This document shows positions 1 through 10,708 of a stretch of 45,013 nt of DNA, one piece after another. Source of the stretch: Sphaerobacter sp. (lineage in GTDB: Bacteria; Chloroflexota; Chloroflexia; Thermomicrobiales; Thermomicrobiaceae); the NCBI RefSeq assembly GCF_019683595.1, contig NZ_JADGHZ010000011.1, positions 1-45,013 on the forward strand, read 5' to 3'. A model generated the notes under the pieces. That model did no database searches and was not told the DNA's origin. It was given only the letters and a program-made list of their open reading frames with translations. The position numbers were made by a program, and so were the translations under genes. The stretch's first letter is position 1. Each line of letters opens with the position of its first letter.

Positions 1-27
1 GCTCGTAGTTGTTTTTAATAGACTGGT

Positions 28-438
28 ATGGCGACGCTGAAGATGGTGCCGGAGGAGAATGCCCCGGAGGAGGTGCGGGCGGCGTACGAGCTGATCAAGG
101 CGGGCTTCGGGGCCGGGCGGGTGCCGGCGGTCTACCGGGTGCTGGCGAACAATCCCCGTTTGCTGGCGGCGGCAGTGGTCAACCGGGCGCGAATCATGGA
201 CGAGGGGGAGTTGGATCCGGTCCTGAAGGAGTGGCTGGCCTGGGCCACGGTCACGCTCGCGAACAACGTCTTCGGGGTGAAGGTGCACACCGCACGGTTG
301 AAGAAGCTCGGGGTGACCGACGCGCAGATCATCGAGGGGCTGTCGGTGCTCCAGTATTTCACGGGCATCAGCGCTGTGATCAACGGGTTGGCGATGGATG
401 ATGACGTGGACCCGGAGGTGCTGGCGGCACTGGGGTAG
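28..438 (+). CDS. Carboxymuconolactone decarboxylase/AhpD-like family protein
   Basis: 136-aa ORF with CMD-like helical composition (PAVYRVLANNPRLL...LKEWLAWATVTLANNVFGVKVHTARLKKLGVTDAQIIE). The expected catalytic CxxC is not evident. Confidence 0.65.
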   Translation: MATLKMVPEENAPEEVRAAYELIKAGFGAGRVPAVYRVLANNPRLLAAAVVNRARIMDEGELDPVLKEWLAWATVTLANNVFGVKVHTARLKKLGVTDAQIIEGLSVLQYFTGISAVINGLAMDDDVDPEVLAALG

Positions 439-492
439 GGAACCGGATTCGTCATCGCCCGCGTGCATGCAGCGGTGTCACCGGCGTCGGGG

Positions 493-3381
493 TCAGTCGC
501 CTGGGTCGATCACGGTCTCGTCGGCGGCGATGTCGTCGTCGACCGATCCGGACATCGACTGCGAAAGCGGCAGGAAGCCGATCGCAAGCGACTGCTCGAC
601 GATGTCGCGCTTGACCAGCGCCTCGGCTCGCTGCAGCACGTCGCGCAGCGGGTGCTCGGGCATGGCGTGGGCGAGCATCTCCCGGACCTGTCGCATCAGG
701 TCGAGCGTCTTGTTGAAGGTGAGCACGAGGTCGCCCTCGCTGAGCTCGATCTGCTCCAGGATGCGCGAGACCGTGGCGCCATGGCACCAGGCGCGAACCG
801 CTCCGTAAAAGCCGTCGTTGTGACCGGTCGTGATGAAGAGGTTGTTCTGGCGCTCGGCCATCAGGATCTCGCGCTCGAGGTCGTCCAGGCGGCGCCGGAG
901 CAGGACCAGGCGGTTCGGCAGCGAGTAGGTATTGGCGAAGCGGAAATCGCGGTCGTAGGCGAACCAGGAGAAGACCTCGGCGACGTCGGCCGGGTTGAGC
1001 TTGTCGAGGAAGCCGCGGTCGATCATCTCGCAAATGACCAGGCCGTTGGTGTCGAAGACGTTCGCGAGCGTGTCGGCCTTGGCTGTCGGGTAGCCGCGGT
1101 AGAGGTAGCCGAACCGGTGGAGCACGTCGCGGATGCCGCGGATGAGCCGGCGAACCCGCTCTTCCTCGTTGGTCAACTCGCGACCGAGATCGGCCTGAAG
1201 CGCTGCGCGTTCACGTTCGAGGTGCGCCACGCGCTTGAGGTTGTTCTGGTGCTCCTTGCGGCGCGGGCAGGTGTGGCACGGATGGTTGCGGCGCTCGGTG
1301 TTGATCGCCTGGAGCTGTTCGCGGTGGGCGCGTAGCTCCTGCTCCAGGCGGTTGCGCTCGGAAGCGAGCCGTGCCTCCTGCTGGGCGCGATGCTCGGCGA
1401 GCAGCGCGTCCAGGTCGGGAAGATCGAGGTCTCTGACCTGGCGCCAGATCTCGTCGAGGGCCGCCTGACCGATCAGCGGCCGAACATCCTCAACCGGCTC
1501 TTCGAGCTCAGTCAACTGGGAGGGCACCTCGACAGCCGGCTCTCCCGCCGCGAGGTAGTCGATCTGGCGGTACTCGGCGAGGAGTACCACCTCGTGGCCG
1601 GTGAGGAAGAGACCCACGCCGCCGCTCGCGGCGCGGCCGAGGTAGACGGCCCAGCCGCCTCGGCGGAGGTGAACGACGACCCCGGCCGGCAGTTCACGGA
1701 AAGCGCGGCGCAGGGCCTGCCGCCCCGGCTCGGGCCAGGGGCGCTGATCCAGGTTGAGCCGCAGCGCGTGCATATCGCGCTGGAGGCGCCGCTCGCGCCC
1801 ACGAAGGGCGTTTATCGTGGCGTTGAGACCGCGGTATTCGTCGAGGAGCTCGTCCCCGCCGTCGAGGCCGATGAGGCAGCCCTGGGGCACTGCCTCGATC
1901 TCGCGGCCCACGTCGATGATGAGGTCTTCGATCTCGCGTACCCGCCGCGCCGTCTGGAACTGCGAGAGGCTCTGCTGGAGCATGTGCCGCACGCGGCTGC
2001 CGTGGGGCGGGTCCCACAGGTTGAGGACCGTGTTGTAGCGGATGGCGAACGCGCTCCGCACCGGCTCGAGCTCGCCGGTGGCGATCTCCAGCATCTCGCG
2101 GAAGCTCATCCAGGGACTGTAGGGAACGACGACCGAGCCGCGCTCGTCCATGCCACGGCGACCTGCGCGCCCCGCCATCTGCTGGAACTCGTTCGGGGTG
2201 AGCGGGCGGCGACGACGGCCGTCCCACTTGGTCATCCGGCCGATGACCACGCTGCGGGCCGGCATGTTGACGCCGAGGGCCAGGGTGTCCGTGGCGAAGA
2301 CGACCTGCATCAATCCCCGGCTGAAGAGCACCTCGACGAGCTGCTTCAGGATCGGCAAGAGCCCGGCGTGGTGAAAGCCGATCCCGAGCTGCGCCAGCGA
2401 TGCGATTTGCTGGACCTGCGCCAGCTCGCGGTCCTCCAGGCGCATCTGGCTGAGATAGTTCTCGACGACCGTGTTGATCTCCTGCCGGATCTTGTCGTCC
2501 TTGACGAGGTTCGGGCGCATCAAGGCGAAGCGCTGGGCATAGTCCTCGCAGTCACGCCGGCTGAAGAGGAAGTAGATCGCCGGAAGCATGTCCTCGGCCT
2601 GGAGCGCCCGGATGATCTCCCAGGGCGGCGGTTCGGCTTGTTCGGCCTGACGCCGCTGCTCAGAGGAGAGCCCCCCGCGCATCATCTGCCGCCGCACCTC
2701 GCCGCCGGTGTTGGGGAAGTCCGCCACCTGACGCCCGTGCTCGTCGATGACCAGATGCAACTTCTTGTCGAGGAAGTAGTAGAGCGAGAGCGGCACCGCG
2801 CGCTCGTAGTGGGTCACCAGGTGGATCGGGCGGTGGGTGCGGCTGATCCACTGGGCGATCTCGTCGGCGTTGGAGACGGTGGCGGAGAGGCAGATGAGCT
2901 GAATGTGCTCCGGGCAGAGGATGATCGCCTCTTCCCAGGTGGTGCCCCGTTCCGGGTCGGCGATGTAGTGGACCTCGTCGAAGATGATGCAGTCGACCGC
3001 GTCGAGCTCCCACGGGGTCTGCAGCAGCATGTTGCGCAGGACCTCGGTCGTCATCACAACGATCGGCGCGTCGGCGTTCTCGGTGATGTCGCCGGTGAGC
3101 AGCCCGACGTTGTCGCCGTAGATCACCCGGAGGTCGCGGAACTTCTGGTTGCTGAGCGCCTTGATGGGCGTGGTGTACATCACCCGGCCGCCGCGGCGGA
3201 ACGCCTCGTAGACACCGAACTCCGCCACGACCGTCTTGCCGGTGCCGGTCGGGGCGGCGACCATCACGGAGTCGCCGGCCAGGAAGGTCTCGATGGCCTC
3301 GCGCTGGAAGGGGTCGAGCGTAAACGGGTAGAAGACGGAGAACTGCTCGATGATGGCGTCGACGTCGCTGGTTTGATGCAT
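493..3381 (-). CDS. DEAD/DEAH-box superfamily II helicase, Ski2/Mtr4/HelY-like
   Basis: Walker A APTGTGKT, DEVH box (IIFDEVHYIADPERGTTWEE), SAT motif (LSATVSNADEI), QMAGRAGRRG motif VI. Start placed at internal MHQTSDVD (3381); the ORF is open to 3441. Confidence 0.9.
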   Translation of the reverse strand: MHQTSDVDAIIEQFSVFYPFTLDPFQREAIETFLAGDSVMVAAPTGTGKTVVAEFGVYEAFRRGGRVMYTTPIKALSNQKFRDLRVIYGDNVGLLTGDITENADAPIVVMTTEVLRNMLLQTPWELDAVDCIIFDEVHYIADPERGTTWEEAIILCPEHIQLICLSATVSNADEIAQWISRTHRPIHLVTHYERAVPLSLYYFLDKKLHLVIDEHGRQVADFPNTGGEVRRQMMRGGLSSEQRRQAEQAEPPPWEIIRALQAEDMLPAIYFLFSRRDCEDYAQRFALMRPNLVKDDKIRQEINTVVENYLSQMRLEDRELAQVQQIASLAQLGIGFHHAGLLPILKQLVEVLFSRGLMQVVFATDTLALGVNMPARSVVIGRMTKWDGRRRRPLTPNEFQQMAGRAGRRGMDERGSVVVPYSPWMSFREMLEIATGELEPVRSAFAIRYNTVLNLWDPPHGSRVRHMLQQSLSQFQTARRVREIEDLIIDVGREIEAVPQGCLIGLDGGDELLDEYRGLNATINALRGRERRLQRDMHALRLNLDQRPWPEPGRQALRRAFRELPAGVVVHLRRGGWAVYLGRAASGGVGLFLTGHEVVLLAEYRQIDYLAAGEPAVEVPSQLTELEEPVEDVRPLIGQAALDEIWRQVRDLDLPDLDALLAEHRAQQEARLASERNRLEQELRAHREQLQAINTERRNHPCHTCPRRKEHQNNLKRVAHLERERAALQADLGRELTNEEERVRRLIRGIRDVLHRFGYLYRGYPTAKADTLANVFDTNGLVICEMIDRGFLDKLNPADVAEVFSWFAYDRDFRFANTYSLPNRLVLLRRRLDDLEREILMAERQNNLFITTGHNDGFYGAVRAWCHGATVSRILEQIELSEGDLVLTFNKTLDLMRQVREMLAHAMPEHPLRDVLQRAEALVKRDIVEQSLAIGFLPLSQSMSGSVDDDIAADETVIDPGD

Positions 3382-3440
3382 GCAGGTCCTGTCCTCGGTC
3401 CTTTCCCGCGTGCTGACAGCGCCTCTCCGAGACGCGGCCA

Positions 3441-3461
3441 CCGGGTGATTATAACACCCGG
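3441..3461. promoter_or_regulatory. Perfect 7-bp-arm palindrome CCGGGTG-ATTATAA-CACCCGG with a minus-strand TATAAT in its centre
   Basis: Direct reading; the TATAAT (minus, 3448-3453) faces the HelY-like gene. Confidence 0.6.
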
Positions 3462-3594
3462 CCTGCCCGTCCCAGCCGGGGAAAGCCGCGTGGGACCCGG
3501 CCCTGTGCTACGATTGCCGCGCGCCGGGCGGTCGGGCGAGACGACCACGGGGGACCGAGCAGAGTGGCGGGGACCGCCACCGTGGAGGCGCGGA

Positions 3595-4758
3595 GTGCGG
3601 GTTGGAGTCCTTGGACACCTCCTCTCGTTCGCCCCGGGTTACCGGCAGGCGGGCGTGAGCCGCTACATCGAGTTCCTGCTGCGAGCGCTTCCGGCCGCCG
3701 CGCCGGACATCGAGGCGGTGGTGTTCACCGGGCCGCAGGCGGGAGAATGCGGCGCGGACTTTCCCACGTCCTTACAGTGGAGACGGAGCCGTGTCCCGAC
3801 CGGGCGGCCGGAGGTGCGTATCCTCTGGGAGCAGGTGGCCGGGCCGGTGGCGCTGCGGCGTGCGGGTGTCGATCTGGTGCACGGGCCGGTGAACGTGATG
3901 CCGTTGCTGGACGGTCTGCCGGGCGTGGTGACGGTGCACGACCTGGCATTCCGCATCTACCCGGAGCAGTACCCGCGGGCCAAGCAACGGTACCTTGACC
4001 TGCTCACCGGCCTGTCGGTGCGGCGAGCAGCGCGGGTCATCACCGTCTCTGAGAGCACCCGCCGCGATGTGCTGCGCTTCTACCGCGTGGATCCGGAGCG
4101 GGTCGTGACGGTTCCCAACGGCGTCGACCCGTCGCTCGCGCCGGTGACCGACCGGGAGCGGCTGGCCGCCTTCCGCAAGGAACATGGCCTGCCCGACGAC
4201 TTCATCCTGTTTGTGGGCACACTCCAGCCGCGCAAGAATCTGGTGGGCCTGCTGCGTGCCTACGCGCGGATGGGCGCGCGGGTCGACGCGCCGCTGGTGG
4301 TGGCCGGCGGCAAGGGCTGGATGTACGAGCCGGTGTTCAACGAGGTCCGGGCGCTGGGCGTCGAAGATCGCGTGATCTTTGCCGGATACGCCGATCCGGA
4401 GGATCTGGCGCTCTGGTACAGCGCCGCCACGGTCTTCGTTTACCCTTCGCTGTATGAGGGCTTCGGACTGCCGGTGCTGGAGGCCATGGCCTGCGGCACA
4501 CCGGTGATCACGTCGGACACGTCGTCGCTCCCCGAAGTGGCGGGGGACGCGGCCCTTCTGGTGAATCCGCGCGATGTCGATGCGATGGCGGCGGCCATCG
4601 CGCGGCTCATGGGCGACCCGGCGCTGCGGGCCGACCTGCGGGAGCGCGGACTGGCGCGGGCGCGGGCGTTTTCCTGGGAGCGGACGGCGCGGGAGACCGC
4701 GGCAGTGTACCGCGCCGCGTGCGACGCTGGTCGGGTGGAGGAGAGGAGCGAGGAGTAG
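3595..4758 (+). CDS. Glycosyltransferase family 4 (GT-B)
   Basis: GTG start at 3595 in frame with the long ORF. Motifs: [89 protein letters not shown]. Confidence 0.9.
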   Translation: MRVGVLGHLLSFAPGYRQAGVSRYIEFLLRALPAAAPDIEAVVFTGPQAGECGADFPTSLQWRRSRVPTGRPEVRILWEQVAGPVALRRAGVDLVHGPVNVMPLLDGLPGVVTVHDLAFRIYPEQYPRAKQRYLDLLTGLSVRRAARVITVSESTRRDVLRFYRVDPERVVTVPNGVDPSLAPVTDRERLAAFRKEHGLPDDFILFVGTLQPRKNLVGLLRAYARMGARVDAPLVVAGGKGWMYEPVFNEVRALGVEDRVIFAGYADPEDLALWYSAATVFVYPSLYEGFGLPVLEAMACGTPVITSDTSSLPEVAGDAALLVNPRDVDAMAAAIARLMGDPALRADLRERGLARARAFSWERTARETAAVYRAACDAGRVEERSEE

Positions 4759-4760
4759 GG

Positions 4761-5789
4761 ATGCGCGTGCCGTCCGGCGGCCGGCCGGTCAAGGAGGTCG
4801 GCGAGTTTCCCCTCATCGACATGATCGACGGTGTCGTAGGCGCCGCGCTGCCGCGGCGGCTCCGGCTAGGCATCGGTGACGACGCCGCCGTCTGGCGCCC
4901 ACGGCCGGGCCGCGACCTCGTCTTCACCACCGACGTGCTGGTGCAGAACGTTCACTTCCGCCTCGACTGGATGGACTGGCAGGCGCTTGGGCACAAGGCG
5001 CTGGCGGTCAACCTGAGTGATGTGGCGGCCATGGGTGCTCAGCCGCGGCTGGCGCTCGTCTCGCTCGCCCTGACCGGTTCGGAGCGCGACCGCGAGGTGA
5101 CGGACCTGTTCCGGGGCATGAACGCGCTCGGACGGCGTTACGGCGTCGTGGTAGCGGGCGGTGACTTGAGCGCGTCACCCAACGGCGTGGTCGTGTCCGT
5201 CACCGTCGTCGGGGAGACCTTGGCGGGCCGTCGCGCGGTCATGACACGCGCCGCGGCGAAGCCCGGAGACGTGATTGGCGTGACCGGCCCGCTGGGAATG
5301 GCCGCGGCCGGGCTGCGGGTGTTCCAGCAGCAACTCCTCACGCTCGACGGTAGTCCGGCCATGCGTGAGGCGTACAGCCGTCCCCGCCCGCGCGTGCGTG
5401 AAGGGCGCCTTCTGACCCGCGCCGGTGTGCGCGCCGCGATGGACCTCAGCGACGGGCTGCTGGGCGACCTGCCGAAGATGTGCCAGGCGAGCGGCGTCTC
5501 GGCCGTGATCGACATCGCGCGCGTGCCCATCCCGAACTCGATCAAGTGGAACTTCGAGGATTGGTTCGACCTGGCCCTGCGCGGCGGAGAGGACTACGAG
5601 CTGCTCTTCACTGCGCCGCCGGCCGTGTTTGCGCGCGTTTGCCGGGCGTTCCGCCTCGCCGGGCTGCACGGACCGTGGCGCATCGGCGAGATCGTCAAGG
5701 CCGGGGCGAAGGGCCCCGAGGTAAAGATCCGCGAGGCGAGCGGCAAGCTCACCGAGGTTGAAACCGGGGCGTACACCCACTGGGGATAG
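4761..5789 (+). CDS. thiL: Thiamine-monophosphate kinase
   Basis: [77 protein letters not shown]; characteristic of ThiL. Confidence 0.93.
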   Translation: MRVPSGGRPVKEVGEFPLIDMIDGVVGAALPRRLRLGIGDDAAVWRPRPGRDLVFTTDVLVQNVHFRLDWMDWQALGHKALAVNLSDVAAMGAQPRLALVSLALTGSERDREVTDLFRGMNALGRRYGVVVAGGDLSASPNGVVVSVTVVGETLAGRRAVMTRAAAKPGDVIGVTGPLGMAAAGLRVFQQQLLTLDGSPAMREAYSRPRPRVREGRLLTRAGVRAAMDLSDGLLGDLPKMCQASGVSAVIDIARVPIPNSIKWNFEDWFDLALRGGEDYELLFTAPPAVFARVCRAFRLAGLHGPWRIGEIVKAGAKGPEVKIREASGKLTEVETGAYTHWG

Positions 5790-5796
5790 CGGATGT

Positions 5797-5814
5797 CGGC
5801 CGTCTGATCGGCCG
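5797..5814. terminator. Small GC hairpin between convergent genes (possible bidirectional terminator)
   Basis: cggccg-tctgat-cggccg, no clear T-tract. Confidence 0.3.
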
Positions 5815-5849
5815 GCACCGCACCGGAACGACGATGCTGTCGCCTGTTA

Positions 5850-6089
5850 CTACGGGGTAGTGGATTCGTCTTCCCGGCGGCGCATGACGAGCGCCACGAC
5901 GATCTCTGCCACCGCGATCACGAGGATAAACAGGCCGATGCTGGGGAGCGCCGGGATCGCGAAGACGAACGCCAGCATGCCGGCGATCAGCATCATCGGC
6001 CAGGAGCGCTGGGCCGCCGCGACGAGGGCAAGCAAGATCGATACTCCCAGGATGGTCCAGAGGACCCCGGCGATCAACTCATCGGACAC
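5850..6089 (-). CDS. Small integral membrane protein (79 aa)
   Basis: Two or three hydrophobic segments (VLWTILGVSILLALVAAA; MMLIAGMLAFVFAIPALPSIGLFILVIAVAEIVVALV) and a basic tail; free-standing ORF. Confidence 0.6.
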   Translation of the reverse strand: MSDELIAGVLWTILGVSILLALVAAAQRSWPMMLIAGMLAFVFAIPALPSIGLFILVIAVAEIVVALVMRRREDESTTP

Positions 6090-6288
6090 CCGCTGCCTCC
6101 CTCCACAGTGGGGATGACTTCACGCAGCTTCAACGCATGATGCCGATCGTAGCACAGATTCGTCGAATTCCGTGTTCGGCGTTCGAGAGCGTCAGCGGGG
6201 AGCGCGCCCGGGTGTGCTACCATGCCTCCAAGATCACAGAAGAACAAGCCAGTCGGCGCGCGGTGGCGCGTGGAAGGGATGTGCGACG

Positions 6289-7698
6289 GTGGATGCGATC
6301 GACCTGTGTTACCTGCCGGCCACGGAACTGCGACGGCTGTATGCGGAGCGGACGCTGTCACCGGTCGAGGTCACCCGAGCGGTGCTGGAGCGCATCGAAC
6401 GACTCAACCCGACGCTCAACGCGTTCATAACCGTCACGGCCGATCTGGCGATGGATCAGGCACTGTCGGCCGAGCGAGACTACGCCGCCGGGCGGGCCGA
6501 CCGGCCGCTCCTCGGCGTGCCGGTGTCGATCAAGGACCTTTCCGTCACCCGTGGGATCCGGACCACGCGCGGGTCCCTGATCTGGAAAGACTGGGTGCCC
6601 GACTTCGATGCCCCCTTCGTCGAGCGGCTCTACGCAGCCGGGTGCGTGATGCTTGGCAAGACCAACACGCCGGAGCTGGGATGGAAGGGAGACTCGGGGA
6701 ACCGGGTCGTCGGCCCGACGCATAACCCGTGGCAGCACGGCCGGACGGCGGGAGGCTCGAGCGGCGGTGCCGGGGCGGCCGTCGCGGCAGGGATGGGTCC
6801 GCTGGCGCAGGGCAGCGACGGCGCCGGGTCGATCCGCATCCCCTCGGCGTTCTGCGGCATCTTCGGCTTCAAGCCATCGTTTGGGCTGGTTCCCTCCTAC
6901 CCGCCCAGCGCGGTCGAGTCGCTGTCGCACGTCGGACCGATGACGCGCACCGTGCGCGACGCCGCGTTGATGCTCGACGTGATGGCGGGCTTCGATCCGC
7001 GTGACCGGCTGTCGCTCGATCCCACCACGCCCAGCTTCGTCGCGGCCTGCGACGGAGGTGTGGCCGGCCTGCGCGTCGCCTGGAGCCGGGATCTCGGGTA
7101 CGCGGTAGTCGACCCAGAGGTCGGCGATATCGCTGCCCGCGCGGCGGCTGCCTTCGCGGACCTCGGCTGCGAGGTGGAGGAAGTCACACCCGGCTGGGAG
7201 GATCCATTCCAGATTCTCGACGCGATCTGGAGCACAGCCATGGCGGGCGTCTTCCGTGACAACTTCGAGCAGGTGCGCGACCAGCTAGACCCCGGTCTGG
7301 TACGGGTGATCGAAGATGGGCGCCAGATCAGCGGGGTCGATCTTGCCGCGGCGATGCAGCGGCGTAGCCAGTTCGCGGATCAGGTGCGGCAATTCATGGA
7401 GCGCTACGACCTGCTCCTGACGCCGACCATGCCGCTCGCCGCGTTCCGGGCCGGAGACGATCATCCGGGCGAGATCGCCGGCCAGCCGGTGACTCGTTTG
7501 AGCTGGACGCCGTTCACCTACCCCTTCAATCTCACGGGTCAGCCCGCGGCGACGGTGCCCGCCGGGTTTACCGACGCGGGGCTTCCGGTCGGGCTCCAGA
7601 TCGTCGGTCGCCTGCGCGACGATGCGACCGTGCTGCGCGCGGCCGCGGCGTTCGAGGAGGCGCGCCCGTGGGCGGACCGGCGCCCGCCGGTGGACTGA
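6289..7698 (+). CDS. Amidase (amidase signature family)
   Basis: GTG start 6289; LLGVPVSIKDLSVTRGIRTTRGS, GKTNTPELGWKG, GRTAGGSSGGAGAAVAAGMGPLAQGSDGAGSIRIPSAFCGIFGFKPSFG. Confidence 0.92.
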   Translation: MDAIDLCYLPATELRRLYAERTLSPVEVTRAVLERIERLNPTLNAFITVTADLAMDQALSAERDYAAGRADRPLLGVPVSIKDLSVTRGIRTTRGSLIWKDWVPDFDAPFVERLYAAGCVMLGKTNTPELGWKGDSGNRVVGPTHNPWQHGRTAGGSSGGAGAAVAAGMGPLAQGSDGAGSIRIPSAFCGIFGFKPSFGLVPSYPPSAVESLSHVGPMTRTVRDAALMLDVMAGFDPRDRLSLDPTTPSFVAACDGGVAGLRVAWSRDLGYAVVDPEVGDIAARAAAAFADLGCEVEEVTPGWEDPFQILDAIWSTAMAGVFRDNFEQVRDQLDPGLVRVIEDGRQISGVDLAAAMQRRSQFADQVRQFMERYDLLLTPTMPLAAFRAGDDHPGEIAGQPVTRLSWTPFTYPFNLTGQPAATVPAGFTDAGLPVGLQIVGRLRDDATVLRAAAAFEEARPWADRRPPVD

Positions 7699-7723
7699 GA
7701 CCTAGCTTGTCGATCAAGAGCAA

Positions 7724-7760
7724 CCCTGGTCGTCGCCGTCCCTCGCGACGACGACCAGGG
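7724..7760. terminator. Perfect 12-bp stem hairpin downstream of the amidase gene
   Basis: ccctggtcgtcg (7724-7735) / cgacgaccaggg (7749-7760); no strong T-tract. Confidence 0.45.
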
Positions 7761-7991
7761 CTCGCGTCTTGACCCATCCCCGTCATGCCCCGTGTTCCTG
7801 CTGAGCGGAATGTCCGTCTCGCGCAGAGTGGTCCCGTGTCGGCGGGTCCGGTGAGGACGGTTGCACCGTTCACATTTCCGTGACATTCCCGTCAAAGCTT
7901 CGTAGCGGCCTCCCCGTACCCTCGTGATGGTGGCTGGAGTCAGGGGTGCTCCGGCCCGCACGTTACGACGGTCTATCGGGGAGGTTCATCT

Positions 7992-8966
7992 ATGGTGCAA
8001 GCAGTTGCGCCGACCCGCACGCACAGCCCGGCAACCGTTGCCGAGCGCCCCCCGGTGCTGCGCGCTGTTGGCCTCCGCAAGCGCTACGGGAATCACGACG
8101 CAGTGCGCGGCGTGAGCTTCACGGTTCATGCCGGAGAGGTCTACGGCTTCCTGGGACCGAACGGCTCGGGGAAGTCGACCACGATCGCGATGATCTTGGG
8201 GCTGGTCGAGCCGACCGAGGGCAGGATCGAACTGTTCGGTCTCGGGCCGGAGCGACGCGGCGAGGCGCTGTCGCGCGTCGGGGCGATCATCGAGCGGCCG
8301 ACCTTCTATCCGTACCTGTCCGGGTTCGACAACCTGTCGGTGCTGGCTGCGCTGCGGGGCGGGATCCCGTCGAGGCGGATCCATGAGGTGCTGGAGCTCG
8401 TCGGCCTGGCGGAGGCGGGCAAGAAGCCGTTCGGGAAGTATTCCCTGGGCATGAAGCAGCGGCTCGGGATCGCCTGGACGCTGATTCACGATCCGGAGCT
8501 GATCATCCTCGACGAGCCGACCAACGGCCTCGATCCGGCCGGGATGATGGAGGTGCGTCACCTCATTCTCCGGCTCTCCGAGGCGGGGAAGACGATCTTC
8601 CTGTCGTCCCACCTGCTGAACGAAGTCGAGCAGGTGTGCGACCGCGTGGCGATTCTCCGCCGCGGCGAGGTGGTGCTGGAAGGCTCGGTGGCCGAGTTGA
8701 CCGCACGGGGCCAGCAGACGCTGGTGCGGGTGGACGACATGCTGCGGGCAACGGAGATCCTGCGGAGCCTCCCCATGGTGCAACAGGTGGAGGAGCGGGA
8801 TAGTGCGCTGATCGTGCAGGCGACGGATGGCGAGCGGGCCGCGTTGACGGCCGCGTTGGTGCAGGCCGGTGTCGCGGTTGAGGAGGTCCGGCCGGTCGGA
8901 AATACCCTCGAGGAAGCGTTCCTGGAGATTACAGGAGAACTGGGGAGCGAGGTGCGGCGTGACTAG
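7992..8966 (+). CDS. ABC transporter ATP-binding protein (export/drug-resistance type)
   Basis: GFLGPNGSGKSTTIAMILGL, GKYSLGMKQRLGIAWTLIHDPELIILDEPTNGLDP, SSHLLNEVEQVCDRVAIL. Confidence 0.93.
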   Translation: MVQAVAPTRTHSPATVAERPPVLRAVGLRKRYGNHDAVRGVSFTVHAGEVYGFLGPNGSGKSTTIAMILGLVEPTEGRIELFGLGPERRGEALSRVGAIIERPTFYPYLSGFDNLSVLAALRGGIPSRRIHEVLELVGLAEAGKKPFGKYSLGMKQRLGIAWTLIHDPELIILDEPTNGLDPAGMMEVRHLILRLSEAGKTIFLSSHLLNEVEQVCDRVAILRRGEVVLEGSVAELTARGQQTLVRVDDMLRATEILRSLPMVQQVEERDSALIVQATDGERAALTAALVQAGVAVEEVRPVGNTLEEAFLEITGELGSEVRRD

Positions 8967-9843
8967 TGGAACCAATACCCTGACCGCGGCGACGCTGAGC
9001 GCAAGCGACGCGATGCGAGCCCGGCCGGGCGTCGCCGCACTGACGCGGATGGAGCTAGGGAAGCTCCGGAAGCGTCCCATGACCAAGGTAACGTTCGGTC
9101 TCGGGATCCTGGCGGCGGTAGGCTTTATGGTGCTCGTGCTCGTCGCCGGGACCGACGGCTCGCGTGAGGCGTTCGTCTTCCCCAACATCGTTGAGGACAG
9201 CTTCCAACTGATTCAGCTCATGGGGAACATGACCCTCCCGGTGATCGGAGCAGCCATTGCCGGGTCCGAGTACGGCTGGGGCACGATGCGCCTTCTCCTG
9301 GCGACGGGCGTCGGACGCAGCACTCTGTTCACGGCGAAGTTGCTGGCGCTCCTGGTGGTCGACCTGCTCTTCGTCCTGATGATGGCGGTGCTCATTTCCG
9401 TGGAAGCCGCGTGCAGTGGGTGGCTCAGCGGCCAAGAGCAGGATCTGAGCGTCATCGACGGTGCCTGGGTGGCGGATGCCGTGCAACTTTACGCGACGAC
9501 CGCCGGGCTGCTCTTCTTCCTCGTCATCGTGGCGTTTGGTGTGGCTATGCTCGGACGCTCCATGGCGGCCGGAATCGCGGTCGGAATCGGTTTGCCGATC
9601 GCGCAGCAGATCGCTGCGGTGATCGCCCCGGCGGTCTTCGGCCGATTGGGCGAGCTGATGGTCGACTTCTTTCCGAACACGAGCTTCCAGGCGCTAGCGA
9701 TGCGGGCCGGATTTGATCCCGCGCCGGCGGAAGGCTTGCTCAGCCCCGAGCGGGCCATCGCGACGCTCGTCGGCTACAGCGTGTTGCTCCTCGGTGTTGC
9801 GGCACTCGTGTTCTGGCGGCGTGATGTCCCCTCCGGTGACTAG
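8959..9843 (+). CDS. ABC transporter permease (ABC-2 type)
   Basis: GTG start at 8959 overlapping the upstream ATPase by 8 nt; multiple TM segments; GSEYGWGTMRLLLATGVGRSTLFTAKLLALLVVDL. Confidence 0.85.
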   Translation: MTSGTNTLTAATLSASDAMRARPGVAALTRMELGKLRKRPMTKVTFGLGILAAVGFMVLVLVAGTDGSREAFVFPNIVEDSFQLIQLMGNMTLPVIGAAIAGSEYGWGTMRLLLATGVGRSTLFTAKLLALLVVDLLFVLMMAVLISVEAACSGWLSGQEQDLSVIDGAWVADAVQLYATTAGLLFFLVIVAFGVAMLGRSMAAGIAVGIGLPIAQQIAAVIAPAVFGRLGELMVDFFPNTSFQALAMRAGFDPAPAEGLLSPERAIATLVGYSVLLLGVAALVFWRRDVPSGD

Positions 9844-9862
9844 GGACGCGCGTTCGCGCGGG

Positions 9863-9890
9863 CGGGCCGGCACGCGACGACGCCGGCCCG
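9863..9890. terminator. GC-rich hairpin after the ABC permease gene
   Basis: cgggccggc ... gccggcccg, 9-bp stem; weak T-tract. Confidence 0.4.
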
Positions 9891-9985
9891 TCTCATCGCC
9901 TCGGGGCGGGAGGGGCGTTGGTATACTGGCTCGGATGCGTTGTTTGCGCGTTGCACGGTTGTGAGATGCGAGGTTCTGAGGGGAC

Positions 9986-10708
9986 GTGGCGGATATTGTC
10001 GTCGTCGAGGACGAGCGGGAGTTGGCGACCCTGGTTGAACAGGCGCTGCGCGAGGAGGGACACCGGGTCGAGGTCATCCGCGACGGGGCTGCGGCGCTCG
10101 AGCGGCTGACCGGTCCGGGCCAGCCGGAGCCGGACCTGATCGTGCTCGATCTGATGCTCCCTAACGTTGACGGGCTGGAGATTTGTCGCCGCGTGCGGCA
10201 ATCCAAGATCACGCCGATCCTGATGCTCACGGCCCGGTCGACGGAGCTGGATCGCGTGCTCGGGCTGGAGCTGGGCGCGGACGACTATCTGACCAAGCCC
10301 TTCTCGCTGCGAGAACTCCAGGCGCGGGTCTCGGCGATCTTGCGGCGGGTGGAGATGATGCGGGCGCGCTCGCGCACCGAAGACGATACGACACCGATCG
10401 ACCACGGCGACCTGACGATCGATCCGCTGTCGCGGGAAGTGACCTCGCGCGGGCAACCGGTGCACCTGACCGCCAAGGAGTTCGACCTGCTGCACCTTCT
10501 GGCGGCTAACCCCGGGCGGGTCTTCAGCCGGGATTATCTCCTGCACCGGGTGTGGGGCGAGGACTACGTCGGCGTGGATCGAACGGTGGACACGCACATC
10601 CTCCGGCTGCGCAAGAAGCTGGGTGGACCGGGCAGCCCGGCGGAGAGGATCGTGACCTTGTGGGGCATCGGATACAAGTACGAACGACCGCGTGACGGAG
10701 GGGCGTGA
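9986..10708 (+). CDS. OmpR/PhoB-family response regulator
   Basis: Receiver (VVVEDERELATLVEQAL, LIVLDLMLPNVDGLEICRRVR, GADDYLTKPFSLREL) and winged-helix C-terminus (RTVDTHILRLRKKLG). Confidence 0.93.
   Translation: MADIVVVEDERELATLVEQALREEGHRVEVIRDGAAALERLTGPGQPEPDLIVLDLMLPNVDGLEICRRVRQSKITPILMLTARSTELDRVLGLELGADDYLTKPFSLRELQARVSAILRRVEMMRARSRTEDDTTPIDHGDLTIDPLSREVTSRGQPVHLTAKEFDLLHLLAANPGRVFSRDYLLHRVWGEDYVGVDRTVDTHILRLRKKLGGPGSPAERIVTLWGIGYKYERPRDGGA

Noticed and set aside
1390-3594. N-terminal 735 codons of the 1122-aa plus-strand ORF (1390-4758)
   Set aside because: Antisense to the HelY-like helicase with low-complexity shadow composition (HHLPPHLAAGVGEVRHL...). Only the part from GTG 3595 is a real glycosyltransferase.
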